Source of the DNA: Caballeronia zhejiangensis
GTDB lineage: Bacteria; Pseudomonadota; Gammaproteobacteria; Burkholderiales; Burkholderiaceae
Length of the DNA stretch: 33,787 nucleotides
Direction of reading: 5' to 3'
Assembly (NCBI RefSeq): GCF_000698575.1
Contig: NZ_JFHD01000052.1
Span: forward strand, 1-33,787
This document shows positions 1 to 8,341 of the stretch, in pieces. The position numbers were made by a program, and so were the translations under genes. Numbering within the stretch: position 1 is the stretch's first letter; the number at the start of each line of letters is the position of its first letter. The notes beneath the pieces are model-generated. The model worked only from the letters and a program-made list of their open reading frames with translations, made no database searches and was not told the origin of the DNA.

Positions 1-1
1 T

Positions 2-229
2 CGCAAAAACTTCATGTTCGCCGGTTCTGACAGCGGTGGCGAGAGGGCCGCCGCGATGTATGGTCTGATCGGCAGTTGCAAGCTCAACGGTATCAATCCG
101 CGTACCTATCTCGAATACGTGTTGACCCATATCGCCGATCACAAAGTCAACCGCATCGAAGAGCTACTGCCCTGGAATGTGGCCCCAAAGCTTCGCGACA
201 AGGGCGGCCCTCCTGCCTCAACCTCCTGA
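2..229 (+). CDS. IS66-family transposase, C-terminal fragment (5' end outside window)
   Basis: The reading frame is open from the window edge to TGA at 227-229. It matches the C-terminal end of IS66-type transposases (TnpC): an AGSDSGGERAA segment, then YGLIGSCKLNGINP, then IADHKVNRIEELLPW. In this family that segment follows the DDE catalytic core, which must lie upstream of the window. Intact members are roughly 500 residues, so only the last 75 are seen here. Whether the element is complete cannot be judged from this window. The last residues (after LLPW) are less conserved and fit a normal C-terminus. The IS66 end lies about 90 bp downstream. Confidence 0.85.
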   Translation, partial: RKNFMFAGSDSGGERAAAMYGLIGSCKLNGINPRTYLEYVLTHIADHKVNRIEELLPWNVAPKLRDKGGPPASTS

Positions 230-293
230 TTGCCTGGTAGATCACAGATCCTGCCCACGAACGCCGACTTTGGCGAATTGCCCGCGTAACGTC

Positions 294-319
294 GAGAACG
301 GCCCACGCGAGCCGCTTAC
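294..319. repeat. Probable right terminal inverted repeat of the IS66 element
   Basis: Read on the minus strand, the segment begins GTAAGCGGCTCGCGTGGG. IS66-family elements characteristically start with GTAA and carry terminal inverted repeats of about 20-30 bp, making 8-bp target duplications. The adjacent 8 bases (320-327, caacgaag) would then be one target-site copy. The left end is outside the window, so the repeat cannot be paired here. This is inference from family knowledge and position about 65 bp past the transposase stop. Confidence 0.5.
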
Positions 320-424
320 CAACGAAGTCTGTTCCGGTGCCGTTCCAACTCCGATGCGCTGCTTCAGTCGGTAGAATGGCATCGAAAGGTTGTACCCATC
401 ATGCCGACCCATCCCGGAGCGCAT

Positions 425-1069
425 ATGAGAACGAGCCTGTTGATTGCCGCCGTCAGCGCGACGCTGCTTTTTGCGGCGTGCGGCAAGAAGAACGATGCAA
501 GCGAGTCCAGCCTCGGCGAAGCGATTTCCGCCGACATGAAAACGAATCGCGGCTTGCTATGCCTGAATCGCAGCGGCCGCGGCCCCTACGCGTTCCCATC
601 GGCCTATAGCAATCGGGACCTCAACGAATATTCGGCTGCCGCGTTGCGCGAACAGCTCGCTGCGCTCGAAAAGAGCGGGCTCATCGCGCGAGCGGCCCCG
701 ACATCCGCGAACGCCAACGCCAAACAGAACGGCCTCGCGTACAGCCTTACGGGCGAAGGGCAAAAGTACGCGGTCGAAACCAACCGGCCCGCCGGCGATC
801 CGAACGCGACGAGCGATCCGCGCGCCTGGATGCTTTGTTACGCGCACGTCAAGCTGGACAAGGTCGTGAGCTGGACCGAGCCCGATCCCACCGCTCACCG
901 TTCCGACGTTACCTACACCTACAAGCTGGAGAGCGTGGCTCCGTGGGCCGACGATCGCGACATCAAGCGCGCTTTCCCGGAGGTAACCGCCTCAGACCGC
1001 GAAGCAGGCGAGACGAAGCTGCATGTCATCCTGGAACAGCGTGAAGACGGCTGGGTCCGCGTCGACTGA
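425..1069 (+). CDS. Putative lipoprotein of unknown function
   Basis: This encodes 214 residues with an N-terminal lipoprotein signal: MRTSLLIAAV, a hydrophobic stretch, and a lipobox-like LFAAC ending at Cys19. It is probably exported and lipid-anchored. I prefer the ATG at 425 over the in-frame ATG at 401 because the signal peptide starts there and GGAG lies at 417-420. The mature part is mostly hydrophilic, with two internal Cys (in LLCLNRSG and WMLCYAH) that could pair. I recognise no enzymatic motif or family. It lies between the IS66 end and the xylose regulator, and its stop is 13 bp before the regulator start, so co-transcription is possible but no functional link is evident. Confidence 0.75.
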   Translation: MRTSLLIAAVSATLLFAACGKKNDASESSLGEAISADMKTNRGLLCLNRSGRGPYAFPSAYSNRDLNEYSAAALREQLAALEKSGLIARAAPTSANANAKQNGLAYSLTGEGQKYAVETNRPAGDPNATSDPRAWMLCYAHVKLDKVVSWTEPDPTAHRSDVTYTYKLESVAPWADDRDIKRAFPEVTASDREAGETKLHVILEQREDGWVRVD

Positions 1070-1082
1070 GGACCATCGCCGC

Positions 1083-2123
1083 ATGTCCGAGCAAGACTTC
1101 GATCCTTCCGCCGGCCCGCCGCGCATGTCCGACGTCGCGCGTCTCGCCGGCGTGTCGAAGATGACCGTATCGCGCGTGCTCGCCGGACATAGCGTTGCGT
1201 TGGCGACGCGCGAACGCGTGCAGCAAGCTATCGACGAACTCGGCTACGTCGCCGATGCCGCTGCCGGCGCGTTGTCGTCCGGCCGTTCGGAATTCGTTGC
1301 CGTGCTGGTGCCGTCGCTTGCGAGCTCGAATTTCTCCGACACGGTGCGCGGTCTTTCCGCGTCGCTCGAACCGCACGGCCTGCAATTGCTGATCGGCGAC
1401 ACGGACTACCATCTGGATCGCGAGGAACGGCTTGTGCGCTCGATGCTGCGTCATCAGCCGCGCTGCATCGCGTTGACGGGCTCGCGTCACACCGAAGCGA
1501 CGCGCACGCTGTTGCGCCGCTCGGGCATTCCTGTCGTGGAGATGTGGGATTCGCCTTCCGATCCGATCGATGCCGCCGTCGGTTTTTCCAACGTCAGCGC
1601 CGCGCGCGCAATGGTGCGGTATCTGGCGGACGCAGGCTACCAACGCATCGGCTTCCTGGGCGGGGCGAGCGAGCTCGACCGTCGCGGTCTCGATCGTCTG
1701 AAAGGCTTTCGTGCGCAGATGAAGGCGCTCGGCCTCGACGATCGACGCATCATCCGTCTCGGCGATTCGCCCATCACGATGAGTCACGGCGGCCCGGCGA
1801 TGGCCGCACTGCTCGAAGCATGGCCCGACACGCAGGCCGTGATGTGCGTGAGCGACATGTCCGCGTTCGGCGCGATAATGGAATGTCACCGGCGCGGCCT
1901 CACCGTACCGGACGATATCGCCGTCGCGGGCTTCGGCAATTTCGAGGTTGCCGCATGCTGCACGCCATCGATCACGACGGTTTCCGTCGACGCATACGGC
2001 ATCGGCCTGCGCACCGGAGAGACCTTGCTCGCGGCGCTCGAAGCGCGCGATCAGGGCGTTGCTGCACCGCCGGCCAAGCGCGTGCGCGTGGCCTATTCCG
2101 TGATAGCGCGCGAAAGCGCTTAA
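1083..2123 (+). CDS. LacI-family transcriptional regulator of the xylose genes
   Basis: This 346-residue protein has the LacI/GalR layout. Residues 14-58 are the helix-turn-helix and hinge (MSDVARLAGVSKMTVSRVLAG, then AIDELGYV). A periplasmic-binding-protein-like effector domain follows from about residue 70 (VAVLVPSLASSNFSDTVRGL) to the end. The start at 1083 is chosen because GAGG lies at 1068-1071 with suitable spacing; upstream in-frame codons overlap the previous gene. It lies 104 bp upstream of xylD, and that gap holds a perfect LacI-type palindrome (2165-2178). By analogy with Caulobacter XylR (a LacI member) it probably represses xylD-xylB and releases on xylose or an oxidised derivative. 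The inducer is inference; a gluconate-type ligand is the main alternative. Confidence 0.88.
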   Translation: MSEQDFDPSAGPPRMSDVARLAGVSKMTVSRVLAGHSVALATRERVQQAIDELGYVADAAAGALSSGRSEFVAVLVPSLASSNFSDTVRGLSASLEPHGLQLLIGDTDYHLDREERLVRSMLRHQPRCIALTGSRHTEATRTLLRRSGIPVVEMWDSPSDPIDAAVGFSNVSAARAMVRYLADAGYQRIGFLGGASELDRRGLDRLKGFRAQMKALGLDDRRIIRLGDSPITMSHGGPAMAALLEAWPDTQAVMCVSDMSAFGAIMECHRRGLTVPDDIAVAGFGNFEVAACCTPSITTVSVDAYGIGLRTGETLLAALEARDQGVAAPPAKRVRVAYSVIARESA

Positions 2124-2164
2124 GCCGAAGCAGTAACGCGATTGCGTGCTAACATTGATCGCGA

Positions 2165-2178
2165 TGTTACCGGTAACA
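2165..2178. promoter_or_regulatory. LacI-type operator palindrome upstream of xylD
   Basis: The sequence TGTTACCGGTAACA is a perfect 14-bp inverted repeat with a central CG step, the hallmark of LacI/GalR operators. It is close to GntR-type sites. It lies 50 bp before the xylD start and just after the regulator gene, the expected place for a repressor site. A weak -35-like TTGCGT at 2142-2147 would place the -10 on the palindrome itself; that promoter assignment is uncertain. Confidence 0.8.
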
Positions 2179-2227
2179 CCACTATGAACACAGCGTCGAA
2201 CGACTGTGAATGATGGAGAGACACCTC

Positions 2228-4012
2228 ATGCCCCAACAGAATCCCAAGCGCCTGCGCAGCCAGGAGTGGTTCGACGATCCCTCGCACGCCGACATGACCG
2301 CGCTATACGTCGAGCGCTTCATGAATTACGGCCTGACGCGCGAGGAATTGCAATCGGGCCGCCCGATCATCGGCATTGCGCAGACCGGCAGCGATCTCGC
2401 GCCTTGCAACCGCCATCACATCGAACTGGCCGCGCGCACGAAGGCGGGCATTCGCGATGCCGGCGGCATCCCGATGGAGTTCCCCGTGCATCCGCTCGCG
2501 GAGCAGAGCAGGCGTCCGACCGCCGCGCTGGATCGCAATCTCGCATATCTCGGTCTCGTCGAAATCCTGCACGGCTTTCCGCTCGATGGCGTCGTGCTCA
2601 CCACCGGATGCGACAAGACCACGCCCGCATGTCTGATGGCGGCCGCCACCGTCGACATGCCCGCGATCGTCCTCTCGGGCGGTCCGATGCTCGATGGCTG
2701 GTACGAAGGCAAGCGGGTCGGTTCGGGCACGGTGATCTGGCACGCGCGCAATCTGCTCGCGGCGGGCGAGATCGATTACGAAGGCTTCATGCGCCTGACG
2801 ACCGCATCGTCGCCGTCGATCGGACATTGCAACACGATGGGCACCGCGCTCTCGATGAACAGTCTCGCCGAAGCACTCGGCATGTCCTTGCCGACGTGCG
2901 CGAGCATTCCCGCCGCGTATCGCGAGCGCGGACAGATGGCGTATGCCACGGGCAAGCGCATCGTCGACATGGTGCGTGAAGAGTTGAGGCCGTCGAAGAT
3001 CATGACGCGCGAGGCGTTCATTAACGCGATCGTCGTTGCATCCGCGTTGGGTGCATCGACGAATTGCCCGCCGCATTTGATCGCGATCGCGCGGCACATG
3101 GGCATCGAACTGAGTCTCGACGACTGGCAGCGCCACGGCGAGCAAGTGCCGCTCATCGTGAACTGCATGCCCGCGGGTGAGTATCTCGGCGAGAGTTTTC
3201 ATCGCTCGGGCGGAGTGCCTGCGGTCCTTAGGCAACTCGACGAGGCCGGACTCATCGCGCGCGATTGTCTGACGGTGTCGGGCCGCACGATCGGCGAGAT
3301 CGCGAGCGATGCGCCCGCCGCCGACAACGAGGTCATCCGCACGGCGGACGATCCGCTGAAACACGGCGCGGGTTTCATGGTCCTGTCGGGCAATTTCTTC
3401 GATAGCGCCATCATGAAGATGTCGGTCGTCGGCGATGCGTTCAGAAAGACCTATCTGAGCGAGCCGGGCGCGGAGAACACGTTCGAAGCGCGCGCGATCG
3501 TCTTCGACGGTCCCGAGGATTACCACGCGCGCATCAACGATCCGTCGCTCGAGATCGACGAGCACTGCATTCTCGTGATTCGCGGCTGCGGCACCGTTGC
3601 GTATCCCGGCAGTGCGGAGGTCGTGAACATGGCGCCGCCCGCCGAGCTCATCAAGCGCGGCATCGATTCGCTGCCCTGCATGGGCGACGGCCGGCAAAGC
3701 GGCACGTCCGCGAGTCCGTCGATTCTGAACATGTCGCCGGAAGCGGCAATCGGCGGCGGTCTTGCGATGCTGCGCACGAACGACCGGATTCGCGTCGATC
3801 TGAACGCCCGCAGCGTGAACGTGCTGCTCGACGAAGCCGAACTCGAAAGCCGTCGCGCGCAATCGTCGTTCGCCGCGCCGGTTGCGCAGACGCCGTGGCA
3901 GGAGTTGTATCGGCAGACGGTCGGACAGTTGTCGACGGGCGGATGCCTCGAACCCGCGACGCTGTATCTGAAGGTCATCGAAACGCGCGGCAATCCGCGT
4001 CATTCACATTGA
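2228..4012 (+). CDS. xylD: D-xylonate dehydratase (IlvD/Edd family)
   Basis: The protein (594 residues) dehydrates D-xylonate to 2-keto-3-deoxy-D-xylonate in the oxidative xylose pathway. It belongs to the IlvD/Edd family of Fe-S, Mg-dependent dehydratases. Three family Cys ligands are present: Cys60 (SDLAPCNRHH), Cys128 (TTGCDKTTPAC) and Cys201 (GHCNTMGTA). The C-terminal block GDGRQSGTSASPSILNMSPE and the ending PRHSH are close to Caulobacter XylD, which has almost the same length (about 595 residues). The ATG at 2228 is preferred over 2210 because GGAGAG at 2215-2220 is 7 bases upstream. xylB follows 10 bp downstream, and a LacI-type regulator and operator precede it. L-arabonate dehydratase activity is an alternative, since this family is promiscuous. 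Confidence 0.9.
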   Translation: MPQQNPKRLRSQEWFDDPSHADMTALYVERFMNYGLTREELQSGRPIIGIAQTGSDLAPCNRHHIELAARTKAGIRDAGGIPMEFPVHPLAEQSRRPTAALDRNLAYLGLVEILHGFPLDGVVLTTGCDKTTPACLMAAATVDMPAIVLSGGPMLDGWYEGKRVGSGTVIWHARNLLAAGEIDYEGFMRLTTASSPSIGHCNTMGTALSMNSLAEALGMSLPTCASIPAAYRERGQMAYATGKRIVDMVREELRPSKIMTREAFINAIVVASALGASTNCPPHLIAIARHMGIELSLDDWQRHGEQVPLIVNCMPAGEYLGESFHRSGGVPAVLRQLDEAGLIARDCLTVSGRTIGEIASDAPAADNEVIRTADDPLKHGAGFMVLSGNFFDSAIMKMSVVGDAFRKTYLSEPGAENTFEARAIVFDGPEDYHARINDPSLEIDEHCILVIRGCGTVAYPGSAEVVNMAPPAELIKRGIDSLPCMGDGRQSGTSASPSILNMSPEAAIGGGLAMLRTNDRIRVDLNARSVNVLLDEAELESRRAQSSFAAPVAQTPWQELYRQTVGQLSTGGCLEPATLYLKVIETRGNPRHSH

Positions 4013-4022
4013 GCGAGCCGCC

Positions 4023-4790
4023 ATGTCCTACGCCATCTATCCGAGTCTTGCGGGCAAGCGTGTTGTCGTGACGGGCGGCGGCAGCGGCATCGGCGCGGCG
4101 ATCGTCGAGGCGTTCGCGAAGCAGGGCGCGCGCGTGTTTTTCATCGATGTCGCCGAGGCCGATTCGCGTCAACTCGAACAGACGCTCGCGAGCGAGCAGC
4201 ATGCGCCGAAGTTCCTTCGTTGCGATTTGCGCGATGCCGGCGCGATCGAGCAAGCCTTCGATGCCATTGCGAGCGAAGCCGGTTCCATCGACGTGCTGAT
4301 CAACAATGCCGCGAGCGACGACCGCCATCATTGGGACGATGTGAGCGCTGCGTACTGGGACGAGCGCATGGCCGTGAATCTGCGGCATCAGTTCTTCTGC
4401 GCGCAGGCGGCCGCGAAGCGCATGCGCGCGCAGAAGCAAGGCGCGATCGTGAACATGGGCTCGATCTCATGGCATCTCGCGCTGCCCGATCTCACGCTTT
4501 ACATGACCGCGAAGGCCGCGATCGAAGGGCTCACGCGCGGCCTTGCGCGCGAACTCGGTGAGCATGGCATTCGCGTGAACACGGTGATTCCCGGCGCGGT
4601 GCGTACGCCGCGCCAGATGAAGTTGTGGCAGTCGCCGGAGAGCGAGGCGCAGCTGCTTGCGCAGCAATGTCTGCATGAGCGGATCGACCCGGAACACATC
4701 GCGCGCATGGTGCTGTTCCTCGCATCCGACGATGCGGCGCGCTGCACCGCGCGCGACTATTACGTCGATGCCGGATGGTTCGGCACCTGA
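4023..4790 (+). CDS. xylB: D-xylose 1-dehydrogenase (NAD-dependent SDR)
   Basis: This 255-residue short-chain dehydrogenase resembles Caulobacter XylB, which oxidises D-xylose to D-xylonolactone with NAD+. The N-terminus MSYAIYPSLAGKRVVVTGG aligns with it, as do the blocks SISWHLALPDLTLY and DYYVDAGWF near the end. The nucleotide-binding motif is TGGGSGIG at 17-24. The probable catalytic residues are Ser147, Tyr160 and Lys164 (YMTAK). It begins 10 bp after the xylD stop, so the two are surely one operon and catalyse linked steps. A separate lactonase is not present here; the lactone may open spontaneously or by an enzyme encoded elsewhere. The substrate is inferred from similarity and context. 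Confidence 0.88.
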   Translation: MSYAIYPSLAGKRVVVTGGGSGIGAAIVEAFAKQGARVFFIDVAEADSRQLEQTLASEQHAPKFLRCDLRDAGAIEQAFDAIASEAGSIDVLINNAASDDRHHWDDVSAAYWDERMAVNLRHQFFCAQAAAKRMRAQKQGAIVNMGSISWHLALPDLTLYMTAKAAIEGLTRGLARELGEHGIRVNTVIPGAVRTPRQMKLWQSPESEAQLLAQQCLHERIDPEHIARMVLFLASDDAARCTARDYYVDAGWFGT

Positions 4791-4817
4791 CGCGTCACCC
4801 GATGCGTTACCTGATGG

Positions 4818-5153
4818 TTACGTCACGCGCACGTCGCGACGCCGCACCACTTTCGGCGTTGGCTTGACCGTCGGCATCGTGCCGCTTTCGATGTAGTGCT
4901 GCACGGCGTCGGCGGCATCGTGGTAGTCGCGTTCATCGAGCCAATGCCAGACCGCAGCGAGAAAGAGGCCGAGCCCCGCGTTTCCACAATGGGCGATGAC
5001 TTCAGTAATGCCCTCCGCGAGCGCTTCGTCGCGGCCTTCGGGCCGCATCGCGCTCGCGATGTGCGATGCCGCGCGGGACACCAGCATGGCGTGCATCGTA
5101 TGCAATTGCGGGTTGAACGTGTTTGTTGCGTTTCTTCTTTGACTGCCACTCAT
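4818..5153 (-). CDS. Small hypothetical protein
   Basis: An unrecognised 111-residue protein on the minus strand, convergent with xylB (27 bp between the stops). The start at 5153 is supported by a G-rich Shine-Dalgarno-like run about 4 bases upstream; a longer frame begins at 5207 without such support. The middle (ITEVIAHCGNAGLGLFLAAVWHWLDERDYHDAADAV) looks like two helices, the first moderately hydrophobic. The last 20 residues are basic (KVVRRRDVRV). No signal peptide or enzyme motif is visible. It is probably a cytosolic soluble protein; no function can be assigned. Confidence 0.65.
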   Translation of the reverse strand: MSGSQRRNATNTFNPQLHTMHAMLVSRAASHIASAMRPEGRDEALAEGITEVIAHCGNAGLGLFLAAVWHWLDERDYHDAADAVQHYIESGTMPTVKPTPKVVRRRDVRVT

Positions 5154-5417
5154 GACGCCCCCGTCTCTGGCACCGGCCTGCTGCGTGCTGGGATGCGATG
5201 TCCGCATCGAAAAAGCAGCACGCGCCGCGATTGGATTTCGAAAACGCCTTGTTTCGGCGCTGGGGCAGTTGAACGCAAGAAGCGGGCCGACTCCGGCTTA
5301 GAGCGATGAATTATCTAGCCCGGCCTTGCGGGACGAGGCGCAACGCAATTTTCCGATGATCGGACCAGAGCGCGCACAGCGTGCTCTCCATGCATTCCGT
5401 ACAATCGACTGCCCGCG

Positions 5418-6593
5418 ATGCGCGCACTTCGTCAAAACATGCATCTCTTCTTCGCTTTTTGCTCCGATGTGTTCGCGCGACGTAGTCATGTCGCGTTGTG
5501 CGCGCTCGCGTTGCTCGCGGGTTGCGCGTCAGGCACGCCGGCGCGCAGCCAGGAAGCTGCATCGCGCGAGCCGCAGCCGCTGCATCACGCAAAACGCACT
5601 TCGTCGGGCTACGAGAACAACTACGGAACCTTGCCGCGCGAATCGTTCCTGAAGTGGCGCTGGGAGCGCTTCAAGCAAGGCTTGCCGAAGCCGCCGGCGA
5701 ACGGCTATCACTTTCCGATGGCGCATCCCGACATCGCCTGGCTCAAGGCCAACCGCACCGCCGACACGCTCACCTGGATCGGTCATGCAAGCGCGCTCGT
5801 GCAGATCGACGGCGTGAACATCCTCACCGATCCGGTGTTCTCGGAACGCGCGTCGCCGTTCTCGTTCATCGGCCCGAAGCGCAAGACGCCGCCCGGCCTT
5901 ACGCTCGACGAGCTGCCGCATATCGACATCGTACTGATCTCGCACAATCACTACGATCACCTCGACAAGCCGAGCGTCGAAGCGCTCAACCGTCAGGCGG
6001 GCGGGCCGCCGCGCTTTCTCGTGCCGCTCGGCATCGAACAGTGGATGAACGATATCGGCATAACGAATGTGGAAGAGCTCGATTGGAGCGACGAAACGCA
6101 CGCGGCCGGCCTCGATATCTGGTTCGTGCCGAGCCAGCACTGGTCCGCGCGCACGCCATTCGACCGCGCGGAAACGCTGTGGGGCGGCTGGGTGGTGAAA
6201 ACGCCGGCAGGCGCGGCGCGTCCGTATTCGTTTTACTTCGCGGGCGATACGGGCTACTCGCCGGACTTCCGCGATATCGCCGCGCGTTTCGGCGGCTTCG
6301 ATCTCGCGCTCATTCCGATCGGCGCGTACGATCCGCGCTGGTTCATGCAGGCGCAGCACGTCGATCCCGAAGAAGCCGTGCGCATCTTCCAGGACGTGCA
6401 TGCGAAAAAGGCGATCGGCATTCACTGGGGTTCGTTCGAGCTGACCGACGAACCGCTCGACGAGCCGCCGCGCCGTCTGGCCGAAGCCGTGCGCCGCGCC
6501 GGCCTGCCCGCGGACGCGTTCACCGTGCTGAAACACGGTGAAATGATTCATCTCGACACACCGGATTCAAGCGCAGCCACAATCGGCCGTTAA
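5418..6593 (+). CDS. MBL-fold metal-dependent hydrolase, putative lipoprotein (NAPE-PLD/RomA-like)
   Basis: This 391-residue protein carries the metallo-beta-lactamase zinc motif SHNHYDHLD (His176, His178, Asp180, His181). Further metal ligands probably lie in FAGDTGYS and in GIHWGSFE near the C-terminus. The overall pattern (TWIGHASALVQIDGVNILTDPVFSERASP) is that of the NAPE-PLD/UlaG-like branch. Members act on phosphodiesters or lactones, so the exact substrate is open. An N-terminal hydrophobic stretch (VALCALALLAGC) ends in a lipobox at Cys36, suggesting a periplasm-facing lipoprotein. The signal is long if the start is 5418, and an in-frame ATG at 5439 is an alternative; neither has a clear ribosome-binding site. 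It is separated by 110 bp from wspA and is not obviously part of the Wsp operon. Confidence 0.85.
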   Translation: MRALRQNMHLFFAFCSDVFARRSHVALCALALLAGCASGTPARSQEAASREPQPLHHAKRTSSGYENNYGTLPRESFLKWRWERFKQGLPKPPANGYHFPMAHPDIAWLKANRTADTLTWIGHASALVQIDGVNILTDPVFSERASPFSFIGPKRKTPPGLTLDELPHIDIVLISHNHYDHLDKPSVEALNRQAGGPPRFLVPLGIEQWMNDIGITNVEELDWSDETHAAGLDIWFVPSQHWSARTPFDRAETLWGGWVVKTPAGAARPYSFYFAGDTGYSPDFRDIAARFGGFDLALIPIGAYDPRWFMQAQHVDPEEAVRIFQDVHAKKAIGIHWGSFELTDEPLDEPPRRLAEAVRRAGLPADAFTVLKHGEMIHLDTPDSSAATIGR

Positions 6594-6703
6594 CACGGTG
6601 TGGCAGCGCGTCTTTCACGCGCGGAAATCCATCTGCATCTGCGACGCCTCGCGTTTCTCGCGCGGCGCGCGGTCGTCCTTTTCCAGTTATAGGGCTCAAA
6701 CGC

Positions 6704-8329
6704 GTGAAGCAACTGTCCATCCGGCATCGCATTCTGGCGAGCTTCGGCATCATCCTTACCCTGATGCTCGTCATGGCCGCATTGTCATACACGCTGCTCG
6801 GCGGAATCGATCGCGAAGCAAAGAGCCTCGAAGACGATTCGATGATCGGCTTCTCGGTCTCCAACGACCTGCGCGCGGCCTGGATCGAGAACTACACGCT
6901 GACGCAGCGGCTCGTCTTCATCGACCGCGACGAAGAGCAGATACGCCGCGACACGCAGCATCTCGCCGAAACGCGGGCGAGCATCGACAAGCTGCTGGAA
7001 ACGTACGCGCCGACCATCTTCGAAGAAGACGACCGTCGCCTCTTCAACGAATTCAAGCGCCAGCGCGACCTCTACCTTCCGGTACAGGATCAGACGCTGC
7101 GAGAGCTCGCGGGTTCGAAGGACGCGGCCGTCGCGACTTTCAATACGCGTCTCACGCCGGCGTGGGAAGCGGGTCAGGCCGCGACGCGCGCGCTCGTCGA
7201 GCATAACGAAGTCTTCAACGCGAAATCGGTGCAAAGCATTCGCGGCTCGGTGCAGAAATCGGAAACGACGCTCATCGTCATCATGGTCGTGGCGATCGGG
7301 GCGGCGGCGGTGCTCGGCTTCATGCTGATGAAGGCGCTGACGGTGCCGATGCTGCGCATGGTCGACGTCGTCGACAAGATGCGTACCGGCGATCTCACGC
7401 AGCGCCTCGCGCTCGCGCGCCGCGACGAGTTCGGCACGCTGGAGGCGGGCTTCAACCGCATGACCGATGAACTCACGGGCCTCGTCGGCCAGGCGCAGAA
7501 ATCGGCCGTGCAGGTGACGACGTCGGTATCGGAGATCGCCGCGACCGCGCGCGAGCAGCAGGCCACGGCGAGCGAAACGGCCGCGACGACGACGGAAATC
7601 GGCGCGACGTCGCGGGAGATTTTCGCGACCGCCCGCGATCTCGTCCGCACGATGAACGAAGTCTCGGGCGTGGCGGAGCAATCGGCGGCGCTCGCGGGCA
7701 CCGGTCAGGCGGGGCTTACGCGCATGGAGGAAACCATGCGCCTCGTGATGGAAGCGGCAGGCTCGGTGAACGGCAAGCTCGCGATCCTCAACGAGAAGGC
7801 GGGCAACATCAATCAGGTCGTCGCGACCATCACGAAAGTTGCGGATCAAACCAATCTGCTTTCGTTGAACGCGGCGATCGAAGCGGAAAAGGCGGGCGAG
7901 TACGGGCGCGGCTTCGCGGTGGTCGCGACGGAAATCCGCCGCCTCGCCGATCAGACGGCGGTCGCGACGTTCGACATCGAGCAGATGGTGAAGGAGATTC
8001 AATCGGCGGTCGCGGCGGGCGTGATGGGCATGGACAAGTTCTCGGAGGAAGTGCGCCGCGGCATGCTCGACGTGCAGCAGGTAGGCGGACAGCTTTCGCA
8101 GATCATCCATCAGGTGCAGACGCTCGCGCCGCGCTTCTCGATGATCAACGAAGGCATGCAGACGCAGGCGACCGGCGCGGACCAGATTTCGCAGGCGCTC
8201 TCGCAACTCTCCGAGGCCGCGCAACAGACGGCCGAGTCGCTGCGCCAGTCGTCGCAGGCAATCGACGATCTCACGCACGTCGCGAACGGTCTGCGCACGG
8301 GTGTGTCGCGCTTCAGAATCGCCGCTTAA
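6704..8329 (+). CDS. wspA: WspA, surface-sensing methyl-accepting chemotaxis protein
   Basis: This is the membrane receptor that starts Wsp signalling, a chemotaxis-like pathway that senses surface contact and sets c-di-GMP levels. The start is GTG at 6704, supported by AGGG about 9 bases upstream. TM1 is at about 10-32, a four-helix-bundle periplasmic domain follows, TM2 is at about 189-209, and HAMP at about 210-262. The signalling hairpin has its tip around 380-418 (DQTNLLSLNAAIEAEKAGEYGRGFAVVATEIRRLADQT). The length of 541 residues is what I recall for Pseudomonas WspA. It is first of seven collinear wsp genes, with wspB following 12 bp downstream. No C-terminal NWETF-type tether is seen, as expected for WspA. 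Confidence 0.95.
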   Translation: MKQLSIRHRILASFGIILTLMLVMAALSYTLLGGIDREAKSLEDDSMIGFSVSNDLRAAWIENYTLTQRLVFIDRDEEQIRRDTQHLAETRASIDKLLETYAPTIFEEDDRRLFNEFKRQRDLYLPVQDQTLRELAGSKDAAVATFNTRLTPAWEAGQAATRALVEHNEVFNAKSVQSIRGSVQKSETTLIVIMVVAIGAAAVLGFMLMKALTVPMLRMVDVVDKMRTGDLTQRLALARRDEFGTLEAGFNRMTDELTGLVGQAQKSAVQVTTSVSEIAATAREQQATASETAATTTEIGATSREIFATARDLVRTMNEVSGVAEQSAALAGTGQAGLTRMEETMRLVMEAAGSVNGKLAILNEKAGNINQVVATITKVADQTNLLSLNAAIEAEKAGEYGRGFAVVATEIRRLADQTAVATFDIEQMVKEIQSAVAAGVMGMDKFSEEVRRGMLDVQQVGGQLSQIIHQVQTLAPRFSMINEGMQTQATGADQISQALSQLSEAAQQTAESLRQSSQAIDDLTHVANGLRTGVSRFRIAA

Positions 8330-8341
8330 AGGCGCGCCGCG

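Noticed and set aside
2303..4003. 566-residue minus-strand frame opposite xylD
   Set aside because: Arg-rich composition and no domain; it is the shadow of xylD's codon bias.
4800..4830. Terminator between xylB and the convergent hypothetical gene
   Set aside because: The tgacgcgtcac/gtcacgcg segments do not form a clean stem and no T-run follows.
5400..5405. TACAAT as a -10 box for the MBL-fold gene (and 29865-29870 for Anbu)
   Set aside because: No TTGACA-like -35 lies 16-18 bases upstream in either case, so the promoter is not supported beyond the hexamer.
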